Assembly (NCBI GenBank): GCA_022606425.2
Contig: JAHDVF020001032.1
Location: 62,001-126,000, forward strand
Direction of reading: 5' to 3'
DNA from: Lepidostoma basale
Lineage: Eukaryota; Arthropoda; Insecta; Trichoptera; Lepidostomatidae
Length of the DNA: 64,000 nucleotides
The stretch's first letter is position 1, and every line of letters starts with the position of its first letter. The notes under the pieces were generated by a model. The model was not told where the DNA came from. It saw nothing but the letters and a program-made list of their open reading frames with translations, and did no database searches. Made by a program: the position numbers and the translations under genes. This document shows positions 46,801 to 55,209 of this stretch, piece by piece.

Positions 46801-49800
46801 ATTTATGTATAAAATTTAATAAACTTAACTTACAAGTTTAAAGAGGCTTTGGCAAATAATTTTGGGGGTTCGCTTTGGTTGTTTTTTTTTCAGCCATTCT
46901 ATATGTAGGGTATCTCGAGTGTTTAGTTTAGGAGCTGTTTTTGTGTGCGACTCCTGGCGGAATCTTCAATCGTTCCCAGAAAACACCCCATGTTGTAGTA
47001 TGTGTCGGTATGTTTAAATATAGTCATTATCTCAATAGATTTTTCATTTCTTTATTAGATGCCACGTACCAGAACCAGAACAACTGGCAGAGCGTCGAAA
47101 GACACCTTTCTTTATGAACAAGCATATTATGAAGAAATCTTAACGGGGAAATTGATACGCGCAGCAGCTGATGTGTTTGGCTTGTGCCATGTATCTCTTA
47201 TCAGATACAAAAAGAAAAAAGAGAATTCTAAAAATGGAGCTGAAGTTTCAATGGGTTACAAATCTGCAAGAAAGGTTTTTTCAGATGAACAAGAAACTGT
47301 TATTGTAAATTATTTGCATATGCCGACATATAGTTTGGTCTGTCGCCTAAAGAAGTACGAAGATTGGCATATGAGCTAGCAGTCGCATTTAATTTGAGAA
47401 GACTGGACTCCTTGGACAAAAAGGAATGGCTGGACAAGACTGGTTTTCAGCTTTCATGAAGCGCAACCCAGAGCTGCCAATAAGGTGCGCTCAAGCAACA
47501 AGTCTTTCAAGAGCCACAAGAAAATTATAACGAATACCATAATTGTGGTTCAGATTAAAAAATCTAAATCTACAAATTATAAAATATTGTCTATACAGGG
47601 GATAATTGTACCACGGGGACAAATGTTCCATGTGCTTTGCCATACTATATTTTGATTGATGTTTTTCATTGTTTTTTTTACTGATTATAAGTGTAGGTGA
47701 TCCCCCAAATAAACATTAAAACTGCTAAAATGTAGTTAACTAAACTGGTAGAATAATGTTTTGTATTTGATTCAGATTTTATTGTTTAAAAAGAGGAAAG
47801 ACTCGTTTTATATTTTTTAAAATTTTGTGTTGATTTGCTGTGAGAAGGTGTCTGTGTTTTGATTTTAGTTGATTAAAAGCTGTTATGTGGTTACATTACC
47901 ATTAAATCTCTGGTACAACTGACCCCGGGTGGGGGACGTTTGTACCTAGAGGTCAAATATCTCTGTTAACATCCGTTCAATATGTTTAAAAGTGATGCCA
48001 ACTTTTAGTCTAATAAACCAAGTATATGAAAATATTAGTACTACCGCAATAGTATTTACAATTACCTCAGAATACATCGTTAAATATAAAATGGTACAAC
48101 TGTCCCCGGTCTCCCCTACCTACCTACGTCATTTCCATATGATAATTATTATTATTTATCGCCATTTTATTGTCACAAGATAGTGTCACAATCACACTGC
48201 CATCGCCGGGAATCGAACCCGGGACCTTCGGTGTGGGAGTCCAAAGCACTTACCAGCAGCAGAAATGGTAAAAACAGCTCGCGGCATTTCTTTTGGGAAC
48301 CTTTTCTTTAGATTAATCGGGGGATATTTTGATAACGCCAAGAAACAATCTGCCGGTGGGAAGAGCAATCAGCCTGCTGAACATGATCACTTCAGAAATC
48401 GCCATCTTTCATATTAGTGAAAGTACTCGTACATTCAGAAGACAAATACTCTCGAGTCTCTTGTCTTCCTAAAGTCGAACATGTTTGTACTCGTAATGTA
48501 TTTTGAGAAAATAAACTGTTTGATATTAGGCTTGAATCGAAATCCATCACAATATTAAAATGATAATTTCTGTGGCATCCGTGGCTTGTCTCGTAACTGC
48601 AAGACTCCGCTGAAGGCGTAATGCAGCTTATGTTATGAAGTCTTTATTGACTTTGAACATGAAGATTTGAAAGACAAAGCGACCCGAATGCATGCCGCCC
48701 CCAAAATGAAGTCTGGCGTCACCAGATTTTGAAGTTCATATTCCGTTGAGCGTGTTTACCTACTATCTCCAGATAAACTCTTATCTCCGCGACAAGAGAA
48801 TGTAACGTAATTGTAATCATTCCAAAAGGAACATGTTCTCAGGCTTGTGGCTTATCTAGTTAGACTAGAAAATATAAGATTATCTGTAGGTACAGGTGTG
48901 TCAGAGCTCGCCCAACTAAACTCCAAGCGGATTAGTAAATACCTATCTGATCTTACGGATCGATTGCACCATAAGAATAGAAATATGCCAGTTATCTCCT
49001 TGTTGCCCTTACCGTAAGAGTATTCACGAATTCGCTATAATTGCATCCGAAGAGGTCTACCTCTTTTGCCACCTCATTTAAAAGACGAATCGCTTTCAAG
49101 GCACGAAAACTTCGAACGGCCTCTGTGCGGCAATTTGAGGCATAAAATAAGATATGCCCCCTTGCTCTGCTATAGCTATGGGGAACGTATAGATTTAGTT
49201 CTCTCAGTATTACAGGATTGTAAATACCTCCAGATAAAAGTTTGAAAAAATGCTTTCCTAGAAAGATCATTCGACGAGTTTCAAGAGTGTTGAAATCCAT
49301 CATTCACGCGAGAAATAGTGAGGGGTACAGTAGGTAATCCTCCTTGAGGTATAAATAGTTATCCTAGCCGCCAGCACGATAGACAACGTCCGCTGTGTCG
49401 GTTGCTGCCGGGAATTATGATTGATCCATTTCACAACGCTAATCAATATAGGTACATATTTGTTATGATGATAAGACAGACGGGCGCGCGCGGGAAATGT
49501 CGCTCGCAGAGGTCGCGGCTGTGAGGCGGCCAGAAGGAATTATGCCGATAGGTTAACGGCCGCAGGCGCATACGATAATGTTCCATTGCTTAACAGGTGT
49601 AGGGACATAAATATCACTCGTCTTCAGGATGAACAATGTTACCTAGCTATGATTCAGGTATATGGCGGGTATACTCGAGAAACAATATCAATTATATTGA
49701 CCCGTCACCCGTCATCCGTCACACCGTGCCTCGCCTGACGTAACTTGACCTAGAGCGGACATGACATTTTTGGTGAACCAGAATCCGGCGCTCTTGACAC

Positions 49801-50204
49801 CCTTCTTTTGGACCTTGGCTGTGACTCTCCTGCTTCCTGCTGCAGGCATGTGCACGCCGACTACTGATTGCCTAATGAACCGTACCTTGGAGGTAGCGCA
49901 CGTTCTCGCCCACCTCGGGCAGCAGGTGCAGGAAGGTGGTGCAGAGGAGAACGCCCCCGCCGAAGGAGAGCAGCACCAGCACCACGGTGTTGGAGGCCTT
50001 GATGTCCGCCGCGGTCTGCCCCTCGCGCACCCAGCCGAAGCGGCGCGCCAGGAACATGGGCAGAAGTCCGAAGAACAGCGAGGCGAAGAAGAGGACGACC
50101 ATGGCCACGGACTTGGCCACGACCACCTCGGACACGCCCTCGCTGCGGCCCATCTCCTCCTCCGCGCCCGCGTGCTCCACCAGCCGGTCGATGCTCAGTG
50201 CCAT
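28785..50204 (-). CDS. ZIP (SLC39) zinc transporter, 3 coding exons, 408 aa
   Basis: Minus-strand exons are 50204-49886, 29772-28942 and 28861-28785 (319+831+77 nt, 409 codons including TAG). ZIP proteins carry zinc or related metals into the cytosol. Visible parts are TM1 (about 26-55), TM2 (about 69-97, ending TFLHLLPEV) and TM3 (about 113-140). A His-rich cytosolic loop follows (about 196-227, repeats of HEHRHHEHQHHEH). Then come the signature SVHELFEGLAVGLE in TM4 (His about 254) and AHKLVIAF in TM5 (about 280-287), with three further membrane segments. A second His-rich tail ends GHSHHHE. Motifs place it near the ZIP1/2/3 group, though it is longer because of the loop. The first intron is about 20 kb and full of transposons. 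AATAAA on the minus strand lies at 28288-28293. Confidence 0.94.
28942..29772 (-). CDS. ZIP transporter coding exon 2
   Basis: 831 nt. It begins in phase 1 after acceptor GTTACAG and ends at donor GTAAGG. Carries TM3, the His-rich loop and TM4-TM8. Strongly GC-rich. Confidence 0.95.
29890..30740. other. ZIP intron, no element recognised
   Basis: Contains TAGGTACCTAC words and a short (CA)n at about 30446-30459. The open frame at 30089-30304 has no recognisable family. Confidence 0.35.
30745..31300 (+). mobile_element. Non-LTR retrotransposon C-terminal fragment
   Basis: The frame 31098-31304 encodes LEDVELYVPDRYFRQRQHKL, FYLLAARNNL and ISLLNAVSTEIDVLYL, which resembles the extreme C-terminus of jockey-like reverse-transcriptase proteins. 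Upstream remnants start near 30745. Related pieces lie at 48290-48420 (plus) and 48992-49303 (minus). Confidence 0.65.
31320..32242 (+). pseudogene. Irritans-type mariner transposase, interrupted by an LTR element
   Basis: Begins MEVSKEEIRHILHFYYLKGK at 31438 with a frameshift soon after. VVEVNDAPRSGRPVVENVDK and SIAQELNIDHKTVLNHLQKA follow (31600-31780). The frame then changes to LDIWVPHELTQKNLMDRISI and VTGDEKWVTYDSVKRQRPWP (first catalytic Asp) up to YYELLPYCQTLNSALYCEQF (31772-32137). An internal deletion removes the second and third Asp region, and the C-terminal GFYERGIMKLDSRWQ and VIEQNGAYLT remain. The element's 3' end continues after the LTR element at 40208-40275. Confidence 0.85.
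32243..33985. repeat. Left long terminal repeat (1743 bp)
   Basis: TG...CA ends with 7-bp inverted termini TGTGATG/CATCACA. It contains a short open frame (33189-33458) that is also present in the right LTR. Near its 3' end the word CACATTTGGT-CCGTGACCAG occurs twice (33836 and 33923). A third, changed copy crosses the LTR boundary (33982). Confidence 0.92.
33986..34010 (+). other. Putative primer-binding-site region of the LTR element
   Basis: Immediately after the left LTR comes TTTGCTGCGCGTGACCAGGA. Inside the LTR the cleaner forms TTTGGTGCCGTGACCAGGAG and TTTGGTCCCGTGACCAGGAG are present. The tRNA primer was not identified. Confidence 0.4.
35511..35653 (+). mobile_element. Short non-LTR 3' end with (GTTA)n tail inside the LTR element
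   Basis: Close copy of 20169-20319, ending GGTTAGTTAGTTAGTTGA. It must have inserted into the ancestor of this LTR element or ridden along with it. Confidence 0.8.
37768..37808. repeat. (AAAT)n low-complexity run
   Basis: Run of AAATAAAT units within the LTR element interior. Confidence 0.85.
38456..40207. repeat. Right long terminal repeat (1752 bp)
   Basis: Near-identical to the left LTR; the length difference is the 9-bp GAGAGAGGG insertion near 38600. Followed directly by ATTG and the continuation of the interrupted mariner. Confidence 0.92.
40208..40275 (+). mobile_element. 3' end of the mariner interrupted at 32242
   Basis: Starts with the second ATTG, continues TGTAACACTTTTTTTATAAA and ends near TTTTTCCCCAACC, typical of irritans-type mariner 3' ends. 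It joins logically to 32242 if the LTR element and one ATTG are removed. Confidence 0.65.
40276..41035. other. ZIP intron, nothing recognised
   Basis: AT-rich, with TAGGTACCTAC words at about 40625 and 40823. Confidence 0.35.
41036..41680 (-). repeat. Dispersed repeat, copy 2, interrupted by a SINE
   Basis: Reverse-complement homologue of 15140-15553. Shared blocks stop at about 41254 and resume at about 41490. The gap holds the tRNA-derived SINE. Confidence 0.7.
41255..41489 (-). mobile_element. tRNA-derived SINE, copy 1
   Basis: On the minus strand the head begins TGACGACCTTCGTGGCAGAG with an A-box-like TGGCAGAGTGG and a B box GAGTTCGATTCCCGG, followed by a tail toward a T-rich end on the plus strand. 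Comparison with the uninterrupted copy at 15.3 kb defines the insertion limits. The tRNA-like part does not fold as a full functional tRNA that I can identify. Confidence 0.82.
41690..43684. other. ZIP intron, including a GC-rich island
   Basis: 42340-42560 is strongly GC- and CpG-rich (repeated GCGCGAG/GGAGCGG words). Overlapping open frames appear on both strands there, which is typical of GC bias and not of a gene. It could be a regulatory island. The rest is unremarkable. Confidence 0.35.
43685..44060 (+). mobile_element. Non-LTR retrotransposon reverse-transcriptase tail, degraded
   Basis: Broken frames give VLVPALLYGSDEGWMRAE, EMRSLRRLCGRKMCDGIS and YVNDVNEVRSRGRPS, then ACMTRCMNVE. 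This is the typical C-terminal order of insect non-LTR polymerases and the same family as 13545-13856. Confidence 0.75.
44393..44606. mobile_element. Foldback element (MITE-like), copy A
   Basis: Outer arms CAATAAATCAACACGAACG and CGTTCGGTTGATTATTG are inverted. Inner inverted parts include GAAGTTTTATT/AATAAAACTTC and CATGTTTCGC/GCGAAACATG. No coding capacity. Shares AACGTCTGT with 53994-54137. Confidence 0.65.
44610..46329. other. ZIP intron, nothing recognised
   Basis: Mixed composition with several TAGGTACCTAC words. No supported gene. Confidence 0.35.
46332..48116 (+). mobile_element. Pogo/Tigger-like DNA transposon, copy 1, non-autonomous
   Basis: Inverted ends GGGTAGACCGGGGACGGTAG and, on the complement of the right end, GGGGAGACCGGGGACAGTTG. 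TA is duplicated outside (46330-46331, 48117-48118). It contains at least seven copies of a GGGGAC-NNTTGTACC-like word in both orientations. A gene remnant encodes only the DNA-binding part of a transposase. Confidence 0.85.
47059..47529 (+). pseudogene. Psq/CENPB-type DNA-binding domain of a pogo-like transposase
   Basis: The frame 47059-47379 starts MPRTRTRTTGRASKDTF and contains a Pipsqueak-type helix-turn-helix (LIRAAADVFGLCHVSLIRYK). It continues EQETVIVNYLH before a frame break. Shifted frames then give FGLSPKEVRRLAYELAVAFN and QDWFSAFMKRNPELPIRCAQ, then ATSLSRATRKL and a stop: the second, CENPB-like helix-turn-helix. The DDE catalytic domain that should follow is absent from the 590 bases up to the terminal repeat. 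Confidence 0.8.
48155..48260 (-). mobile_element. tRNA-derived SINE, copy 2 (truncated)
   Basis: Shares the B box (complement of CCGGGAATCGAACCCGGGAC) and the tail TGACAATAAAATGGCGAT with copy 1. The A-box end is missing. Confidence 0.8.
48290..48420 (+). mobile_element. Small fragment related to the retroelement at 30745-31300
   Basis: Shares TTTCTTTAGATTGAT-like sequence and a GCCGGTGGGAAGAGCAAT-like block with 31060-31250. Confidence 0.6.
48992..49303 (-). pseudogene. Non-LTR retrotransposon C-terminal fragment
   Basis: The minus-strand frame reads LSGGIYNPVILRELNLYVPH, SYSRARGHILFYASNC and LKAIRLLNEVAKEVDLF, which parallels LYVPDRYFRQRQHKLFYL and ISLLNAVSTEIDVL at 31.1 kb. It is therefore another copy of that jockey-like tail. 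Ends open on the upstream side, so truncated. Confidence 0.65.
49886..50204 (-). CDS. ZIP transporter coding exon 1
   Basis: 106 codons plus one base, ATG at 50204-50202, donor GTACGG. Carries TM1 and TM2. Confidence 0.92.
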
Positions 50205-50720
50205 CGCTTTTGAACTTCCTTTGGGTACTAGGCAGACGGAACCATCGACAACCGGCGACTATATTGGCTAAGATGCGCCTAGATCGAATCGATCAGAAGA
50301 CTTCGGTAATTAGAATCGCGGGCCGCTGTGTGCGAGAACTGAGACATTCGAATAATTGACTTCACTTTTCACTCGCTTTGCGATTATTTGAAAGCCGGAA
50401 AAACAACACAATTTCGGAGTTTATCCTTCGGCAAGTCGCGGCAGTGTGAGCGCGGCGGGCGACTCATTCGGGATTTATTGAAAAAAATCCGGTAAATCAA
50501 AACCGATCGCGAATCGACGATTCGATTAGATAGAACTGAAAACAAAGACGTCAACCGTGACAGCGATTTAAGATTCGAACATTATCTCCGGTGTCAGTTA
50601 TTGGACGAGCGAGGCGCGAGCGGTCGCGTAGGAGCCTAGGAGCCCAGAGTGCGGAGCGGCCGGGCGCGCAGCGAACTGCTCACTGCTCACTGCGGAGTGC
50701 GGAGTGCCATGCCATGCCAT
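50205..50720 (-). promoter_or_regulatory. Presumed 5' UTR and promoter region of the ZIP gene
   Basis: CpG-rich sequence directly upstream of the ZIP start codon. An Inr-like CTCAGTTCTCGC is present on the minus strand at about 50334-50345. No TATA box is seen at a convincing distance. A small GCCAT repeat lies at 50706-50723. Confidence 0.35.
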
Positions 50721-52879
50721 GCCATACCTACTTCTCTCTTCTCTTCCACTCGCGCTCGCCGCGACGCGGCACGTAGAATACCTGTCCGTAAGACGATGTA
50801 TGTATTTGTACACTGAACTATAATACATACTGTGGCCCTCAAATGTTACAATATATATTGCGGACATCCACTAAGTACATACCTACGTAAGGCGCGCCCA
50901 ACTGATTTTGCGAGACCAAATTGAAAGGTATAATAATAATAAAAAACATAATACGGAGTGTTCAAATTGGAGGGCAGACCGCATTAGTCACCGTAAACGA
51001 ACAAACAGTTTGAAGTAGTCACATTGCCAGCGAAGGACACCGTCTCACTTCTGGTAAGACTGGCGGCGCGCGTCCGCTGTGTTGTCGAGAGCAAGCTCCT
51101 GTACTTATCCAATGTTGTCCAACCTACAATTAATACTAATATCATTTAATGTGTAAATTGAATAGTGAACTCTCGAAGGGAAAGGGAAAGTATTCTACAG
51201 GGGCCGAGGTCCGCTGCTCTCGGTGTCCGAAGGTCTCGGCAGGACCTTCGCCTTCTCTACTGTATCCGCAGCCGATCTATCCGAGCTTGCTTCCTGAACC
51301 AATAATACCTAACGAGTAAAAGCAACATTGCACGACAAGTAATGATGACCTAGAGACAATGAGATTCAGCCCGCCCCAGTGGGTGCCGCGGAGTTATGTT
51401 GCGGTGACTGTGGCCATTATTTCGCAAATACATTTCACATTCTAATAAACACCATTTAGCACCAGAAATCGATTTCATGAAAGTACTTGAAATGACAACA
51501 ACACGCTCAGTAATAATAGCGAGTCTCTATTCTTCTTAGTTTTATTCCCGTTTACTGGTGGTCTACCCTGCTTATACGCAGATTCCATAATCGTTGATTT
51601 TCACCTTACTCCAGTCACGGATCTCATCTCTCCAGAGAAGGATTCCGAGAAACATATTATATATTATTTCAAATACCTAGTTAGTGGGGAGCTGGAGGCT
51701 GGCTCTGAAGTATTGGAATAGGTAGAGATACCTACCTAACGGTTGCTGCATCTCGAACCAGACAAAGTGGTCTATTATTATTAAAGTAAACAGTGCTTCT
51801 TACTCTCTCGTGATATTAGCAGCATATCAGCAGAACAAAAGTTCTGGAATAATATTGGTAGCCCACCGTCGCCTTTAAACGGATCTTTTCCCTTTTTTTT
51901 TTGGGAATGACATGTTTTGCCTTGTTAATTAATACATTATCAAATGTGGATCAGTATTAATTTTGTTCACATTAGCGTGCCTTCTGGACCGATCTTCACT
52001 AAGGGCAAATGATATTGACGAAACATCAGGTTTCGACTAACTTCGAACAGAAGTAGGTAGGTACCGACTGTGACGTAACGTGAAACGGCACCCGTGCGTG
52101 ATTGAAACTCCAAAAAACATCCGTTTTCTAGAAGTTTTACTATTATAATAACATACCTATACCTATATGGACTTAAACATGTTACGACAAACCTGTAACT
52201 TGGAACACTCTCTGGCGAACATTTTAATAGATAAATAAATTTGATGTCGTGTATTTAATAAGTATTTTATTGATTTGTTTATAATATTTATTATAGCAGG
52301 TAGAATAAACAAATGTCGATCTTATTGCAATGGTTGGAAAGCTGAGGAAAAAACTAGTTGGAAATAAAAAGTCTTGTATCTTTGTAGTTAAGCAATTTGG
52401 AGTAGAAGTAGTGAATCTTTGCTAGTACCTAGGTATAGTTGGTAACCGTGGCTACAGAGTCGTTTCGTAGATAGGCGCTGCGCTAATATATACCTAGTAG
52501 TGGCATGAGGGGATGTAATTCCATCAGCCTTTCCTTTTCTCTGGTTCTAAGTGCCCATGAAATGAAGTGACGACTTTCATGAGAGGATTATTGATAGGTT
52601 CCCTTTTTGAATACCCTCATTATTGTCCACATATTACTTTCCGTCTTAAAAGTCTTCCACAAGGGGAAAAATATCTGTGTTTTCCTCTTTTATTTATAAC
52701 TCATATTTAAACTGTCCTTCAAAGAATCAGCTCGATGTGAATATAATGAACTTGTGCACAGTCCCTGAAAAAAATCTAGAGTTCGTTAAGACTAAATATA
52801 CACCTATCTGTCATGTACGCAAGGTATGTTATATAAATACTAGGACAGAGGTCGGTAAATATTTTGAAAGGAAAAAATA
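50721..52879. other. Intergenic DNA
   Basis: No gene or element recognised. Confidence 0.35.
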
Positions 52880-53745
52880 ATCACCAGATATTTGCTTACC
52901 ATCATTCATCAAGAAACGCTTTGTGCGTAGATATTTCCTTAAGAATTCTGTAAAGTTATGGAATTGGTGATTACGGTTATCAACTCCGTTTTAGCTACAG
53001 CTCTTAATCATCATCGCCAATTCAAAGAATTTTTAGTTGAAATGGAGAGTGAGTACGACAATGTTTCGAATCTCTATTACCAGAAATCAAAGCATTTCTC
53101 CTTGAGAAGAGCGTTCACTATCCAGATCTAACAGACGATCAGTGGATCCAAATATTTTATTTCATGGTAGACGTTACGTCTCATCTATTATAAATCAACT
53201 TAATCATAAACTACAAGGTAAAGGGAACGCAATTTTTTCGATGTCAGAAGAAGTAATTTTATTCGATCTTAGCATTCTCTTAATGCTACAATAACAGATT
53301 TTAATTTTTCGCCTTTTGGCGTTGACATTGGTAACTTTGAAATACAATTGCTGGATTTAAAAAACAAAGAAATATGGAGCTCTAAATTTGAACGTCTTTG
53401 TGTTGATTTGGAAACATTGGAGAAGAACAAATGTGAGCTTAGTTCACAATACAAGTAGTCTGCTTTGAATGACCAGGAGAAGGAAGACATGATCATCACA
53501 TATCTGATGAAACTTGCGTTTGCTGTTCTTTCCCTTTTCGGTTATACCTACTCGTACATATTCATGCGAACAATCTTTTTCAAGCGTGAACTTTAACAGG
53601 AGTAAACTGAGAAGTCGTCTTATTGATGACAACCTGGAATTGTGCCTAAAATTAAGAATAACACAGAACAAACCTGTGTTACTCAAATTTTCCAAGAACA
53701 TTGTTCGCATTAAGGAGGGGGGGGTACAGGTTTCGGGCGACGTTT
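52880..53745 (+). pseudogene. hAT-superfamily transposase remnant (ZBED5/SCAND3-like)
   Basis: Broken frames carry NQLNHKLQGKGNAIFSMSEE (hAT core) and, at the 3' end, YSCEQSFSSVNFNRSKLRSR followed by LIDDNLELCLKLR. The latter is the hAT dimerisation region with its CEQ.FS..N..KS.L..RL.D pattern. Many stops lie between. No terminal repeats identified. Confidence 0.8.
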
Positions 53746-53993
53746 TTGTTTTACTGATTTTCATGATTTAATATTTTGGCAAGGAAGGAATGCATATAAT
53801 TTATTGAAACATTAGATACACATTATAAATATATTTTAGTAAATACAGTATTTTTTAAAAAAATATTCCACCCATCGGAGGTCACGGTTTGTGTACACTC
53901 TAGAGGCTGTGGCCTTTCACACATTTCATTTGAAATCAATAGAATTTTAAATTTATATAATTTATATATAAGTCTCTCTACTAAATGAACCTC

Positions 53994-54137
53994 AATTATT
54001 AATATAAATTAAAACGTCTGTCTTCTATGAGTTCCATTAAGTTTTATCTAGTGCCTTAGAATGGCGAAAAATGTAATTCTATATAATTAACTTAATAAAA
54101 GTCCTGGAAGACAGACGATTTCATTTATATTAATTAT
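53994..54137. mobile_element. Foldback element (MITE-like), copy B
   Basis: Arms AACGTCTGTCTTC and GAAGACAGACG, with outer ATTAATATAAAT/ATTTATATTAAT. Shares the AACGTCTGT word and a following GGAGTTTTACAT block with copy A. Confidence 0.65.
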
Positions 54138-54945
54138 TTAATATGGAGTTTTACATCAGTATTCAAGAAACAATAAATAACATCAATTAACTTTAAATAT
54201 TAAAAAAATATTTTTTTGACGTTTTTAATAAAAGATTATCTTATTTTTCCATTTTTTAACCACTTTTTGCAAATGAAAAAATACTTTAAGCAATGATATT
54301 AATCCGAATTGAGATTCATATAGTATTCATAAATACAAATTTTCAAAACGATTGGTTAAGAACTTTTTAAGCTAGAGTACACAAAAAAAGTCGTTTCGAG
54401 AAAAATGCATTTGAAAAAAGCTTACTTAACCGCTCATAACTTAAGAACAAATTGAAATATTTATTTGAAACGTCGAGAGCACATTGAATAGTTTGACTAA
54501 CGATATATGGAATAAAAAATATCCCCCCTTAAGTGTCTGTCAGTCTTTGTCATGGTTTAAATTTGTGGATTCCTTAATTAGGTACATATTATTTTTTATC
54601 AAGTATGAAATCAAGTTGTATTCAGTGTAGCCGTAATTTAATGAGGTGCTAAAATTATAGTAAAGGTTCGCTAAATCAATAAACAGATTTGGCTCTTTGG
54701 CTAATAAGTTTGCCGACCGCGACCCCTATATTAGGATGTCCCTTATGACATACGTAATAATCCGAACTCTCTAATTAGTGAAATGTCACCTGGTTTAAGG
54801 CTAAAGAATAAATTATTATTCTTGTATGATAGAAAACAATCGACGTTTTAATCCAAAGTAAGTCTGAGTTGTTGCAAACAATTACTGTAATAATATTAAG
54901 GTTATATACTAATGTTTTGGCCGAAACACTTTGATACTTCAACAC
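54138..54945. other. AT-rich intergenic DNA
   Basis: Nothing recognised. Confidence 0.35.
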
Positions 54946-54949
54946 TATT

Positions 54950-55204
54950 AACTGTTAAATTATAATACCTATAATACCCCTGTTTTTACGGTATCACACA
55001 TGTTTATTTTTTTTATTTTTCGCAACAGCTGTTTCGTCAACCTATGTTGATGGCCAAAGTGGGCAATGACCAAAAAATCATAAAGATCAATTTTAACAGT
55101 TGAAAAACATATTGAAAAACACCTGATGATGTCACATAGGTTGACGAGCAGCTGTCGCGAAAATAGCGATACCGTAAAAACAGGGTTTTATAATTTAACA
55201 GTTT
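54950..55204. mobile_element. Foldback element, about 255 bp
   Basis: Inverted arms: AACTGTTAAATTATAA with TTATAATTTAACAGTT, then CCTGTTTTTACGGTATC with GATACCGTAAAAACAGG, then AACAGCTG and CAACCTATGT with their complements. The centre is about 80 bases. No coding capacity. Confidence 0.7.
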
Positions 55205-55209
55205 ATATG

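Noticed and set aside
55120..55175. CTGATGATG followed by GAAAA in the foldback at 55 kb, resembling a hammerhead core
   Set aside because: No stem II closes between the two words and stem I does not pair.
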